DNA of 11,848 nt from Kangiellaceae bacterium (GTDB lineage Bacteria; Pseudomonadota; Gammaproteobacteria; Enterobacterales; Kangiellaceae). The translations under genes were made by a program, and so were the position numbers. Shown one piece after another: positions 1 through 5,906 of this stretch. Each line of letters starts with the position of its first letter. Within the stretch, counting starts at the first letter, position 1. The stretch spans positions 1 to 11,848 of the forward strand of contig JAUUYO010000094.1 of the NCBI GenBank assembly GCA_030590405.1, written 5' to 3'. The notes under the pieces are model-generated. The model did not search any database, was not told the origin of the DNA, and saw only the letters and a program-made list of their open reading frames with translations.

Positions 1-183
1 CGCTTGTGGATTAGCAATCAGATATTCCAGTTGAAAGCTGCTAGACTGTTTTTGAGTGGACTGTTTTTCAACGGATTGTTTTTGCCAATGACGCACCAGA
101 TGAATACCGGTTAATTCATTACCGTGTGTTCCGCCGACTAAGAGTACAGAAGAAATTTGCTCCTGTTGTTTCACTTGATTCAT
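1..183 (-). CDS. Aspartoacylase / succinylglutamate desuccinylase family protein, N-terminal part
   Basis: This gene is cut by the left edge; only the first 61 codons are present, starting at an ATG whose complement is at 181-183. The product begins with a beta strand followed by GGTHGNELTG (residues 17-26). This is the zinc-ligand motif of the aspartoacylase/AstE branch of the M14 metallopeptidase-like fold, with His20 and Glu23 as the likely metal ligands, and the later ANP (57-59) fits the family too. Family members deacylate N-acyl amino acids such as N-acetylaspartate; the substrate here cannot be decided from this fragment. Residues 34-48 are a low-complexity stretch of three five-residue units (QKQSV, EKQST, QKQSS), about six residues longer than the matching loop of human aspartoacylase as I recall it. 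It lies 35 nt after prfA on the same strand, so it is probably co-transcribed. No strong Shine-Dalgarno sequence is visible. Confidence 0.8.
   Translation of the reverse strand, partial: MNQVKQQEQISSVLLVGGTHGNELTGIHLVRHWQKQSVEKQSTQKQSSSFQLEYLIANPQA
40..84 (-). repeat. 15-bp imperfect tandem repeat, three units, in the aspartoacylase-like gene
   Basis: Three consecutive 15-nt units read on the minus strand as variants of CAAAAACAGTCCACT. Each unit encodes five residues ending in KQS plus Val, Thr or Ser, so the reading frame is kept. The tract lies between the zinc-motif helix and the next strand, where a surface loop is expected. Confidence 0.8.
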
Positions 184-218
184 ACGTTTTCGTTATCGGA
201 TGTCGTTAGCCAAAGCTC

Positions 219-1307
219 TCAATGAGCTTCTGACAACGCTGCTAACTGATCCGCCTGATACTCACTATTAAGCGGCTCTAATAGTTGATTAAGATCGCCT
301 TGGATGATCTCATCCAGTTTATATAAAGTCAGATTGATCCGATGATCAGTCATTCGTCCCTGAGGGAAATTATAAGTTCTGATCCGCTCCGATCGGTCGC
401 CACTGCCTACCAGACTTTTTCTTTCTTCAGCCTGTTCGTTATGCGCTTTTTCTTCTTGCGCGGCCAGTAATCGAGATTTCAATACGCTAAGCGCTTGCGC
501 TTTATTTTTATGTTGCGAACGTCCGTCCTGGCACTCAACCACTAATCCAGTTGGCAAATGGGTCACTCGAATTGCTGAATCGGTTTTATTAACGTGCTGT
601 CCACCAGCGCCCGATGCACGAAACGTATCAATGCGTAAATCGGATGAATTAATTTCAATTTCATCTAATTCATCGGCCTCCGGCATAACTGCCACGGTAC
701 AAGCCGAAGTATGTACTCGCCCTTGCGATTCCGTTTCCGGTACCCGTTGAACACGGTGAACACCCGACTCAAATTTGAGTTTAGAATAAACATCGCCTCC
801 AGAAATTAAGCTGATTATTTCTTTGTATCCGCCCTGCTCGCTACGAGTTTCGCTCATCACTTCAATTTGCCAACGGTTTTTTTCCACATACCGGCTATAC
901 ATTCGGAATAAATCTCCGGCGAATAAGGCCGCTTCATCGCCACCAGTACCGGCGCGAATTTCAAGAAAGATATTTTTACCATCATTGGAATCTTTGGGCA
1001 ATAATAGTTTTTTCAATTCTATTTCAACCGGCTCCAATTGCGCTTTGCTTTCCTTAAAATCTTCCGTTGCCATTTCACGCATATCTGCGTCAGAATCTTT
1101 CATCATTTCTTCAGCATTGTTAATATCATCAATCAGCTGGTTATATTTAACAAAGCAGTGAACCACTTCTTCCAGTTGTGCATACTCTTTAGAAAGATCC
1201 CTGAACCTGTTTTGATCCGCCAGCACATCTGGCTCACTTAACAGATGGCCCACTTCCTCATGCCGTTCACTCAGAGTTTCTAATTTTCTTAATATTGAAT
1301 CTTTCAT
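219..1307 (-). CDS. prfA: Peptide chain release factor 1 (RF1)
   Basis: RF1 recognises UAA and UAG stop codons in the ribosomal A site and triggers hydrolysis of peptidyl-tRNA. The 362-residue product matches the usual length (E. coli 360). The codon-recognition tripeptide of the PxT type is PET at 190-192, inside a well-conserved VQRVPETESQGR segment. The catalytic GGQ is at 235-237 within RASGAGGQHVNKTDSAIR; its Gln is the residue methylated by PrmC in other bacteria. The N-terminal third is the helical domain 1, followed by the FLEIRAGTGGDEAALFAGDL segment typical of class I factors. The ATG at 1305-1307 gives the expected N-terminus; only a weak purine stretch (AGAAA) precedes it. The gene lies 79 bp after hemA on the same strand, and that gap is filled by a tetranucleotide repeat. 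Confidence 0.97.
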   Translation of the reverse strand: MKDSILRKLETLSERHEEVGHLLSEPDVLADQNRFRDLSKEYAQLEEVVHCFVKYNQLIDDINNAEEMMKDSDADMREMATEDFKESKAQLEPVEIELKKLLLPKDSNDGKNIFLEIRAGTGGDEAALFAGDLFRMYSRYVEKNRWQIEVMSETRSEQGGYKEIISLISGGDVYSKLKFESGVHRVQRVPETESQGRVHTSACTVAVMPEADELDEIEINSSDLRIDTFRASGAGGQHVNKTDSAIRVTHLPTGLVVECQDGRSQHKNKAQALSVLKSRLLAAQEEKAHNEQAEERKSLVGSGDRSERIRTYNFPQGRMTDHRINLTLYKLDEIIQGDLNQLLEPLNSEYQADQLAALSEAH

Positions 1308-1320
1308 AATTAGTTTCTTT

Positions 1321-1370
1321 TATTTGCTTGCTTGTTTATTTATTTGCTTGTTTATTTATTTATTTATTTA
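1321..1370. repeat. Tetranucleotide repeat tract between hemA and prfA
   Basis: This is about 12.5 consecutive 4-nt units of the form T[AG][CT]T (TATT, TGCT, TGTT), all in phase over 50 bp. The last five units are pure TATT. The tract occupies most of the 79-bp hemA-prfA gap and forms the leader immediately upstream of the prfA start. A period-4 array of this length is a slipped-strand mispairing substrate. Being outside a coding frame, changes in unit number would alter spacing rather than frame. Confidence 0.9.
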
Positions 1371-1386
1371 AGACCACAATCAAAGT

Positions 1387-2808
1387 TTATTCTTTATCAA
1401 TCCCAAACGCCTCAGATAAAATTTCCAGGGTTTTGCGATCATTACTTTCACCAGCCCGGCGAATGGTCTGACTGGGTTGATGCATAAACTTCTGGGTTAA
1501 TCGATTGGCCATTTCGGAAATAATTTTTTCAATCTGTTGGGGAGCTTTACCTTCCCGGAGTTGGTTTTCCAGTTTTGCAATCGCTCGGCTAATTTCATTA
1601 GACTTCAACCGTTCAACCTGTGACCTGAAATCTTTTAACAATGAAACAGAAGATAATGATTGTAACCAGGTCAGATATTTTTCGGTATGCAGGCTAACAA
1701 TATCTTTAGCTTCTAAGGCCGCCTCTTCTCGCAGTTTCAGGTTTTCCTGAATCACATCTTGCATATCGTCAACGGTATAAAGGTAAATGTCATTGAGGCT
1801 AACCACTTCCGCCTCAATGTCTCTGGGAACCGCCAGATCCACCATAAACATGGAACGATGTTTTCTGGCAAGAATAGCTTTTTCCATTAAACCTTTACCA
1901 ATGATCGGTACCGGACTAGCTGTCGAGCTGATCACAATATCCGCTTTTATAACCAGTTCAGGCAATGCTGCCAGGCTATGTGCCTGCGCGCTTATCGTTG
2001 CCTGGCCTTTATTTTTTAACTGACCTTTATTTTCCATGCCATTGAATTCATCCACTAAAACTTGCGCTCTTTCCACCGTGCGATTAGCCACATGCAGATC
2101 CACCACGCCCTGGCGAACTAAATGCCTGGCGGCAAGTTCGATGGTTTCACCCGCGCCGATAAATAGTACCGTTAGCTGGCTAAAATCAGAGAATATTCTT
2201 TTGGCCAAAGTGATCGCAGCATAAGCCACTGAGACGGCGCTTTCACCAATCTGAGTATCGGTTCGCACTTGTTTGGCCAATGAAAAAGTTTGTTGAAACA
2301 ATCGATTGAGATACAAACCAATACTGCCCGCATGATTGGCGTAACCATAAGCGTCTTTCACCTGACCTAATATTTGAGGCTCGCCAAGCACCATCGAATC
2401 CAGGCCGCAAGCCACGGACATCAAATGGCTTATTGCCCGATCGCCTTTATGTGCATAACAATGGGGTTCAATTTGAGAAAACTCAAGCTGATGGTATTGA
2501 GCCAACCAATTGACTACCTCGTCCTTGGTAGAAAGCTTTTGATTAGGCATTTCGGTGTAATTGCATGAGTTTGGGCTTGGGCTTGGGCTTGGGTTTGAAT
2601 CAGAATCAGAATCAGAACCTGAATTTTCAGCACTTCGATAGACGATTTCCATTCGATTGCAGGTTGAGATGATCACCACTTCATCCAGGCCAACCTTGCT
2701 TTTTAATAACGCCAATGCTGACTTTATCTCGCCCGGCGCAAAGGCCACCTTCTCCCTTACGGCGATAGGCGCAGTTTTATGGTTAATTCCTAAAATTGAA
2801 ACAGGCAT
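1387..2808 (-). CDS. hemA: Glutamyl-tRNA reductase with low-complexity insertions
   Basis: GluTR reduces the glutamate of Glu-tRNA(Glu) to glutamate-1-semialdehyde with NADPH, the first committed step of tetrapyrrole synthesis by the C5 route. The N-terminal catalytic domain begins ILGINHKTAP and carries the nucleophile Cys50 in STCNRMEIVY. ACGLDSMVLGEPQILGQVK (133-151) is the strongly conserved core. The NADPH domain has VLFIGAGETIEL (214-225), and MFMVDLAVPRDIE (320-332) precedes the helical dimerisation domain. At 473 residues it is about 55 longer than E. coli HemA (418). By alignment to E. coli from memory, roughly 28 extra residues fall at 61-90 (DSDSDS then PSPSPSP) and about 17 at 257-273 (NKGQLKNKGQ). 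Both arise from in-frame tandem repeats and no catalytic motif is interrupted, so the enzyme is probably active. The start ATG (2806-2808) has a T-rich upstream sequence with no recognisable Shine-Dalgarno. Confidence 0.96.
   Translation of the reverse strand: MPVSILGINHKTAPIAVREKVAFAPGEIKSALALLKSKVGLDEVVIISTCNRMEIVYRSAENSGSDSDSDSNPSPSPSPNSCNYTEMPNQKLSTKDEVVNWLAQYHQLEFSQIEPHCYAHKGDRAISHLMSVACGLDSMVLGEPQILGQVKDAYGYANHAGSIGLYLNRLFQQTFSLAKQVRTDTQIGESAVSVAYAAITLAKRIFSDFSQLTVLFIGAGETIELAARHLVRQGVVDLHVANRTVERAQVLVDEFNGMENKGQLKNKGQATISAQAHSLAALPELVIKADIVISSTASPVPIIGKGLMEKAILARKHRSMFMVDLAVPRDIEAEVVSLNDIYLYTVDDMQDVIQENLKLREEAALEAKDIVSLHTEKYLTWLQSLSSVSLLKDFRSQVERLKSNEISRAIAKLENQLREGKAPQQIEKIISEMANRLTQKFMHQPSQTIRRAGESNDRKTLEILSEAFGIDKE
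2007..2034 (-). repeat. 18-bp direct repeat in hemA, about 1.5 units
   Basis: The segment CCTTTATTTT recurs exactly 18 bp apart (first base 2006/2007 and 2024/2025 on the plus strand). On the coding strand it produces NKGQLK followed by NKGQ. It lies in a loop of the NADPH-binding domain where E. coli HemA is about 17 residues shorter. Confidence 0.7.
2571..2623 (-). repeat. Two adjacent hexanucleotide repeat arrays in hemA
   Basis: On the plus strand the first array is four units of TTGGGC (the last ending in T) at 2571-2594. The second is three units of GAATCA at 2597-2614 with a degenerate fourth. Read on the coding strand they give PSPSPSP and DSDSDS, together forming most of the insertion in the catalytic domain between Cys50 and the next helix. 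Loss or gain of units would keep the frame. Confidence 0.92.
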
Positions 2809-2851
2809 AATAAAAAAACGCTAAGAATTGAACGAGAATACAATACCCTTG

Positions 2852-2896
2852 TCTATTAAAACTGTCTCTATTAAGACAGTCTCTACAAGAGCAACA
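2852..2896. repeat. 15-bp imperfect tandem repeat with a hairpin in the hemA leader
   Basis: The segment TCTATTA recurs at 2852 and 2867, and TCTACA at 2882, giving a 15-bp period over three decaying units. The overlap of units creates a perfect 7-bp inverted repeat, ACTGTCT (2861-2867) and AGACAGT (2874-2880), with a 6-nt loop. On the hemA transcript strand the hairpin is followed by TTTT, so it resembles a weak attenuator, though the stem is AT-rich. Confidence 0.65.
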
Positions 2897-3057
2897 TCAA
2901 GGCCGAGAGCTGATTGGCAAAAACAAAGAGTTTTTTGATTGTAATCTATAAAAGTCAAAGGAAACCTGTTTATTAGTCGAGGTAAATCGCCGCACGGGAT
3001 CAATTGATATCAACCGATACCAATCCTGGCTGGGATTCTATCCTGTCTGGAAGGGGA

Positions 3058-3066
3058 ATTATAGCA
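3058..3066 (-). promoter_or_regulatory. Candidate extended -10 promoter for hemA
   Basis: On the minus strand the sequence is TGCTATAAT, a consensus sigma70 -10 hexamer with the TGn extension. No TTGACA-like -35 is visible 16-18 bp upstream, as expected for an extended -10 promoter. Transcription would start near 3050 and give a hemA leader of about 240 nt. Confidence 0.5.
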
Positions 3067-3161
3067 GAGAGGCAGATATTTTGTTGCGCACCTTTATCGC
3101 GAGCCTGGCTCAAGCGCTTTTGATTAAGCAAGATCTCTGGTATTTGCAACCACTAACGAAT

Positions 3162-3179
3162 ATGATACTCAAGTATCAT
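3162..3179. promoter_or_regulatory. Perfect 18-bp palindrome upstream of the TPR lipoprotein gene
   Basis: ATGATACT and AGTATCAT form a perfect 8-bp inverted repeat around the dinucleotide CA. It lies about 50 bp before the lipoprotein start. The two-base centre favours a dimeric repressor or activator site over an RNA hairpin. I do not recognise the consensus. Confidence 0.5.
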
Positions 3180-3215
3180 GGGTATAAAACCCTGTCATTA
3201 AATCCAATTGTTAAC

Positions 3216-3221
3216 AAAGAG
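3216..3221 (+). promoter_or_regulatory. Shine-Dalgarno sequence for the TPR lipoprotein
   Basis: AAAGAG lies 8 nt before the TTG at 3230 but 14 nt before the ATG at 3236. The spacing favours TTG initiation. Both starts keep the lipobox and give signal peptides of normal length, so the choice changes only two residues. Confidence 0.45.
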
Positions 3222-3229
3222 TCGCAAAA

Positions 3230-5227
3230 TTGCTGATGAAATCATCGAAGTTCGCATCAAAGTTCACAAAAATAGGTTGTCTGTTTGTTGTCCTGGCAAG
3301 CATTACTAGCTGCGCCAACCAACCAAATAAAAGCGCAGAATACACCACCCCTCAGAAAACTCACCAGTTAACAGATATTTCCCAGTTAACTGACAGGGAA
3401 AAAGCCGATCTTTATGAAGCGATCATCGCAGCAGATCTTTCTGCCGCCAATGGTGATTATGAACTCGCCACCAGTTATTATTTAGCTGCATCTCGATTAT
3501 CCAGGAGCATCGAATTGATCCAGCTAAGCGTTGATGCCGCTGAAAAATCTGGCGACAATCTGGCCATCCTTCAAGCAGCCGATATCTGGCTAGACGTATC
3601 GCCAACCGATATCGACGCCTTATCGCTAAAAATTGCGGGATTGCTTTCCCATCAACAAATTAACTCGGCGCTAGAGTTTACCGCCAGTTTATTCCAGCAG
3701 CAACCTGAGCCAGCTGAAAGATTCGAGCAACTCGACGAGATTGTACAAAACCAGCAACCCGGCGTAGTGAATGCCTATTTTGACCAATTAATTATTAAAG
3801 ATCCTGAAGCGATTGCAGTACACACAGGCAAAGCCAGTTTTTTTAGCAGAGTGGCCAAACACACCCGCAATCCGGCAGCGACTATGAAACAAGCCTTCGT
3901 ACATCTGGAAACGGCTCTCGTTTTGCAGCCAGATTTTATGCCCGCAATCGAACTGAAAACTCGGCTGCTCTATCAGTCACGACAAGATGAAAAAGCTGAA
4001 GCCTTTTTACGCCAACTTTATTCCAACTACCCAGACTCCAAGCAGATCAGCCAACTATTGGGCCAACTGTTATACGACTTGCGTAAATATGACCTCACCA
4101 AACAACATTATTTGAGTTGGCTCAAAAGTAATAAAAAGGACAACGAAGCTCGATTTTTCTTAGCCGCTTCTTATTTTGCTACCTCAGAATATGAAAAAAG
4201 CCTGGCTCAATACCGCCTAATCCTCGGGTCTAATTACAAAACACAATTGGTGTATTTTTTCTGTGGGAACTCTGCCAGTCAAATTAAACAGCATTCACAA
4301 GCCATTGCCTGTTATCAACTAGTGGAAGAGGGGAAATACCTCACTCGTTCAAAAATAGAATTGGCCAAGTTATATGCTTTAACCGGTAAAATTGACAAAG
4401 CCTTGGCAACCGTCCGAAATCCGAAGTTTGCGAACGATGAAAATACACAGATCCAGCTGATCAATATTGAGATTGAATTACTTAATCGATATGTCAGCAA
4501 AGAGCAAGCCAAACAACGGCTGGGGGCGGCACTATCTAACTTTCCTGAAAATGTCAGCCTGCTGTTTAAGAAAATAAAAATTAACCAACTATCCGATAAA
4601 CCCGAGGAATTAGTGAGGTTACTCACTCAAGCTGAAAAACAAATTCCTGACGGTGACAAAAAACAGCAATTTAACTTATCGGTTGCCGGTTTTTTGCGCA
4701 ATAACAATCACTACCAGCAAGCGGTGAATTGGCTCAATAAAGCACTCAAACAATTACCCGATGACAAAGATTATCTCTATGCCAGAGCATTATATAAAGA
4801 ACCTTTAGGCCTTTATGATGAAATGATCGCTGATTTTAAACACTTGCTCAGCCTCGACCCTGACAATATCAATATAAAAAATGCGCTAGGTTATACTTTG
4901 GTCGATCTTAATCAGGAAATGGAATACGCCACTGAATTAATTGAACAAGCTTACCAGGCCATGCCTAACAATGCTGCGGTGATCGACAGCAAAGGCTGGT
5001 TGGCTTATCGCAAGGGTTTGTACCAACAAGCAATTAAATACCTGAGCGCTTCTTTTCGAATGTCTCCGAGCGCCGATGTGGCGACTCATATTGGCGAAGT
5101 TTACTGGATCTCAGGCGACAGAAAGAAAGCTCTGGAATTCTGGCAACAAGCCAAAAAGCTGGACCCGGAAAATCATTTGCTGCTTTCCACTATTAAAAAG
5201 CTTGAAGTCGAATTGGATAAAGAATAG
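3230..5227 (+). CDS. Tetratricopeptide-repeat outer-membrane lipoprotein
   Basis: The 665-residue product starts with a basic n-region and hydrophobic core ending in the lipobox ITSC, so Cys28 (Cys26 from the internal ATG) would be lipidated. Ala at the +2 position predicts Lol-dependent transfer to the outer membrane. The rest is almost entirely helical with TPR-like pairs: around residues 68-100, 220-265, 290-332, 345-395 and, most clearly, 485-655. In that last part AVNWLNKALKQLPDD, GWLAYRKGLYQQAIKYLSAS and ALEFWQQAKKLDPEN show the W-LG-Y-A-F-A-P pattern. Such proteins act as scaffolds for protein contacts; no catalytic motif is visible and the partner is unknown. A TPR gene directly before lolB is also found in Pseudomonas (for example PA4667). 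The TTG at 3230 is favoured because AAAGAG at 3216-3221 lies 8 nt before it; the ATG at 3236 is the alternative. Confidence 0.9.
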   Translation: MLMKSSKFASKFTKIGCLFVVLASITSCANQPNKSAEYTTPQKTHQLTDISQLTDREKADLYEAIIAADLSAANGDYELATSYYLAASRLSRSIELIQLSVDAAEKSGDNLAILQAADIWLDVSPTDIDALSLKIAGLLSHQQINSALEFTASLFQQQPEPAERFEQLDEIVQNQQPGVVNAYFDQLIIKDPEAIAVHTGKASFFSRVAKHTRNPAATMKQAFVHLETALVLQPDFMPAIELKTRLLYQSRQDEKAEAFLRQLYSNYPDSKQISQLLGQLLYDLRKYDLTKQHYLSWLKSNKKDNEARFFLAASYFATSEYEKSLAQYRLILGSNYKTQLVYFFCGNSASQIKQHSQAIACYQLVEEGKYLTRSKIELAKLYALTGKIDKALATVRNPKFANDENTQIQLINIEIELLNRYVSKEQAKQRLGAALSNFPENVSLLFKKIKINQLSDKPEELVRLLTQAEKQIPDGDKKQQFNLSVAGFLRNNNHYQQAVNWLNKALKQLPDDKDYLYARALYKEPLGLYDEMIADFKHLLSLDPDNINIKNALGYTLVDLNQEMEYATELIEQAYQAMPNNAAVIDSKGWLAYRKGLYQQAIKYLSASFRMSPSADVATHIGEVYWISGDRKKALEFWQQAKKLDPENHLLLSTIKKLEVELDKE

Positions 5228-5231
5228 CGGC

Positions 5232-5278
5232 TTCAGGTTTTGTAGGATTGGGGGCTAACCCATCCTACAAAACCTGAA
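5232..5278. repeat. REP-like palindrome in the TPR-lolB gap
   Basis: A perfect 17-bp inverted repeat (arms 5232-5248 and 5262-5278) begins 4 bp after the lipoprotein stop codon. GGG and CCC pair again within the 13-nt loop. No T-run follows, so it is a poor intrinsic terminator. The arms carry the GTAGG foot and CTAACCCATCCTAC, which nearly matches CTAACCCAACCTAC in the pth-ychF element, arguing for a dispersed repeat. In the mRNA it could protect the upstream message or lower lolB expression. Confidence 0.75.
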
Positions 5279-5306
5279 AACATTATCAACAGGATTTTTT
5301 TAATCA

Positions 5307-5900
5307 GTGCAATTAATTAGTTTTCGAAATTATGTTTTGGCATGTTTGCTGATATTTTTGAGCGGCTGTGCTTCAAACCAGACGCTTAGGAAAATAGATC
5401 CCGCCAGAGCGATCCCCTTATCTGATCTGAATCACTGGCAACTCAATGCACGAGTCGCGATAAAAACCCCACAAGATAATGTGACTGCGAGTCTTGACTG
5501 GCAAAAGGATCAGTCATTATTTGATTTTCTACTGTCTGGCGCTTTTGGAGTCACTGTCGCCCACTTAGTTCAGGAAGAGAATAAAGCCACTCTGAAAATA
5601 CCAGATACTGACAAACTCATCCATGTGGATGCAGAGCGCCTGTTACAGCAGACTTTAGGCTGGGATTTTCCAATCGATGCTTTATCTTATTGGGTCAAAG
5701 GCCTGCCTTCTGGAAAATTCGGCGAGCAAGTCAGTTATAATAAAAAAGGTCAAATAGTAAAAATACAACTGGGCCAGTGGCAGATCGATTTTTCTAAATA
5801 TCGACTATATCAAGGTTATTTACTGCCCAAAATGATCAAAGCCACTCATCCGAATATCAGTTTAAAGGTCGTTGCTAAAAAATGGCTCTTTCTGGAATAG
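5307..5900 (+). CDS. lolB: Outer-membrane lipoprotein receptor LolB
   Basis: LolB accepts lipoproteins from the periplasmic carrier LolA and inserts them into the inner leaflet of the outer membrane. The 197-residue product (E. coli 207) has a short signal sequence and lipobox LSGC with Cys21 and Ala at +2, so it is itself an outer-membrane lipoprotein. Typical LolB segments follow: WQLNARVAIKTPQ, LLSGAFGVTVAHL, and LLQQTLGWDFPIDALSYWVKGLPS around 112-135. The C-terminal strand region is WQIDFSKYRLYQGYLLPKMI. The GTG at 5307 is the only reasonable start, because an in-frame TAA lies at 5301-5303; AGGA at 5291-5294 is a somewhat distant ribosome site. It is 79 bp after the TPR gene and 6 bp before ispE. 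Confidence 0.93.
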   Translation: MQLISFRNYVLACLLIFLSGCASNQTLRKIDPARAIPLSDLNHWQLNARVAIKTPQDNVTASLDWQKDQSLFDFLLSGAFGVTVAHLVQEENKATLKIPDTDKLIHVDAERLLQQTLGWDFPIDALSYWVKGLPSGKFGEQVSYNKKGQIVKIQLGQWQIDFSKYRLYQGYLLPKMIKATHPNISLKVVAKKWLFLE

Positions 5901-5906
5901 CTCATT

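Larger units (their letters stand above)
2809..3229. promoter_or_regulatory. Divergent intergenic region between hemA and the TPR lipoprotein gene
   Basis: These 421 bp separate the leftward hemA-prfA operon from the rightward lipoprotein-lolB-ispE group, so they must hold promoters for both. I see an extended -10 element for hemA at 3058-3066. The hemA leader of about 240 nt carries a 15-bp repeat and a hairpin at 2852-2896. Two palindromes are present: TTGATATCAA at 3004-3013, and a perfect 18-bp one at 3162-3179 near the lipoprotein gene. An open frame on the minus strand spans 2821-3003 but has no support beyond being open. I could not find a good -35/-10 pair for the rightward gene. Confidence 0.6.

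Noticed and set aside
2821..3003. Minus-strand open frame of 60 codons just upstream of hemA
   Set aside because: It needs a TTG start with no ribosome site, has no recognisable domain, and its repeated VETVLIETVLID segment is simply the 15-bp leader repeat read in frame.
3144..3166. TTGCAA and TATGAT as a promoter for the TPR gene
   Set aside because: The spacing is only 11 bp, too short for sigma70; TATCAT at 3174 is too far at 24 bp.
5232..5278. Intrinsic terminator between the TPR gene and lolB
   Set aside because: The stem is strong but no T-run follows on either strand, and the sequence is shared with the pth-ychF element, so REP-like repeat is the better call.
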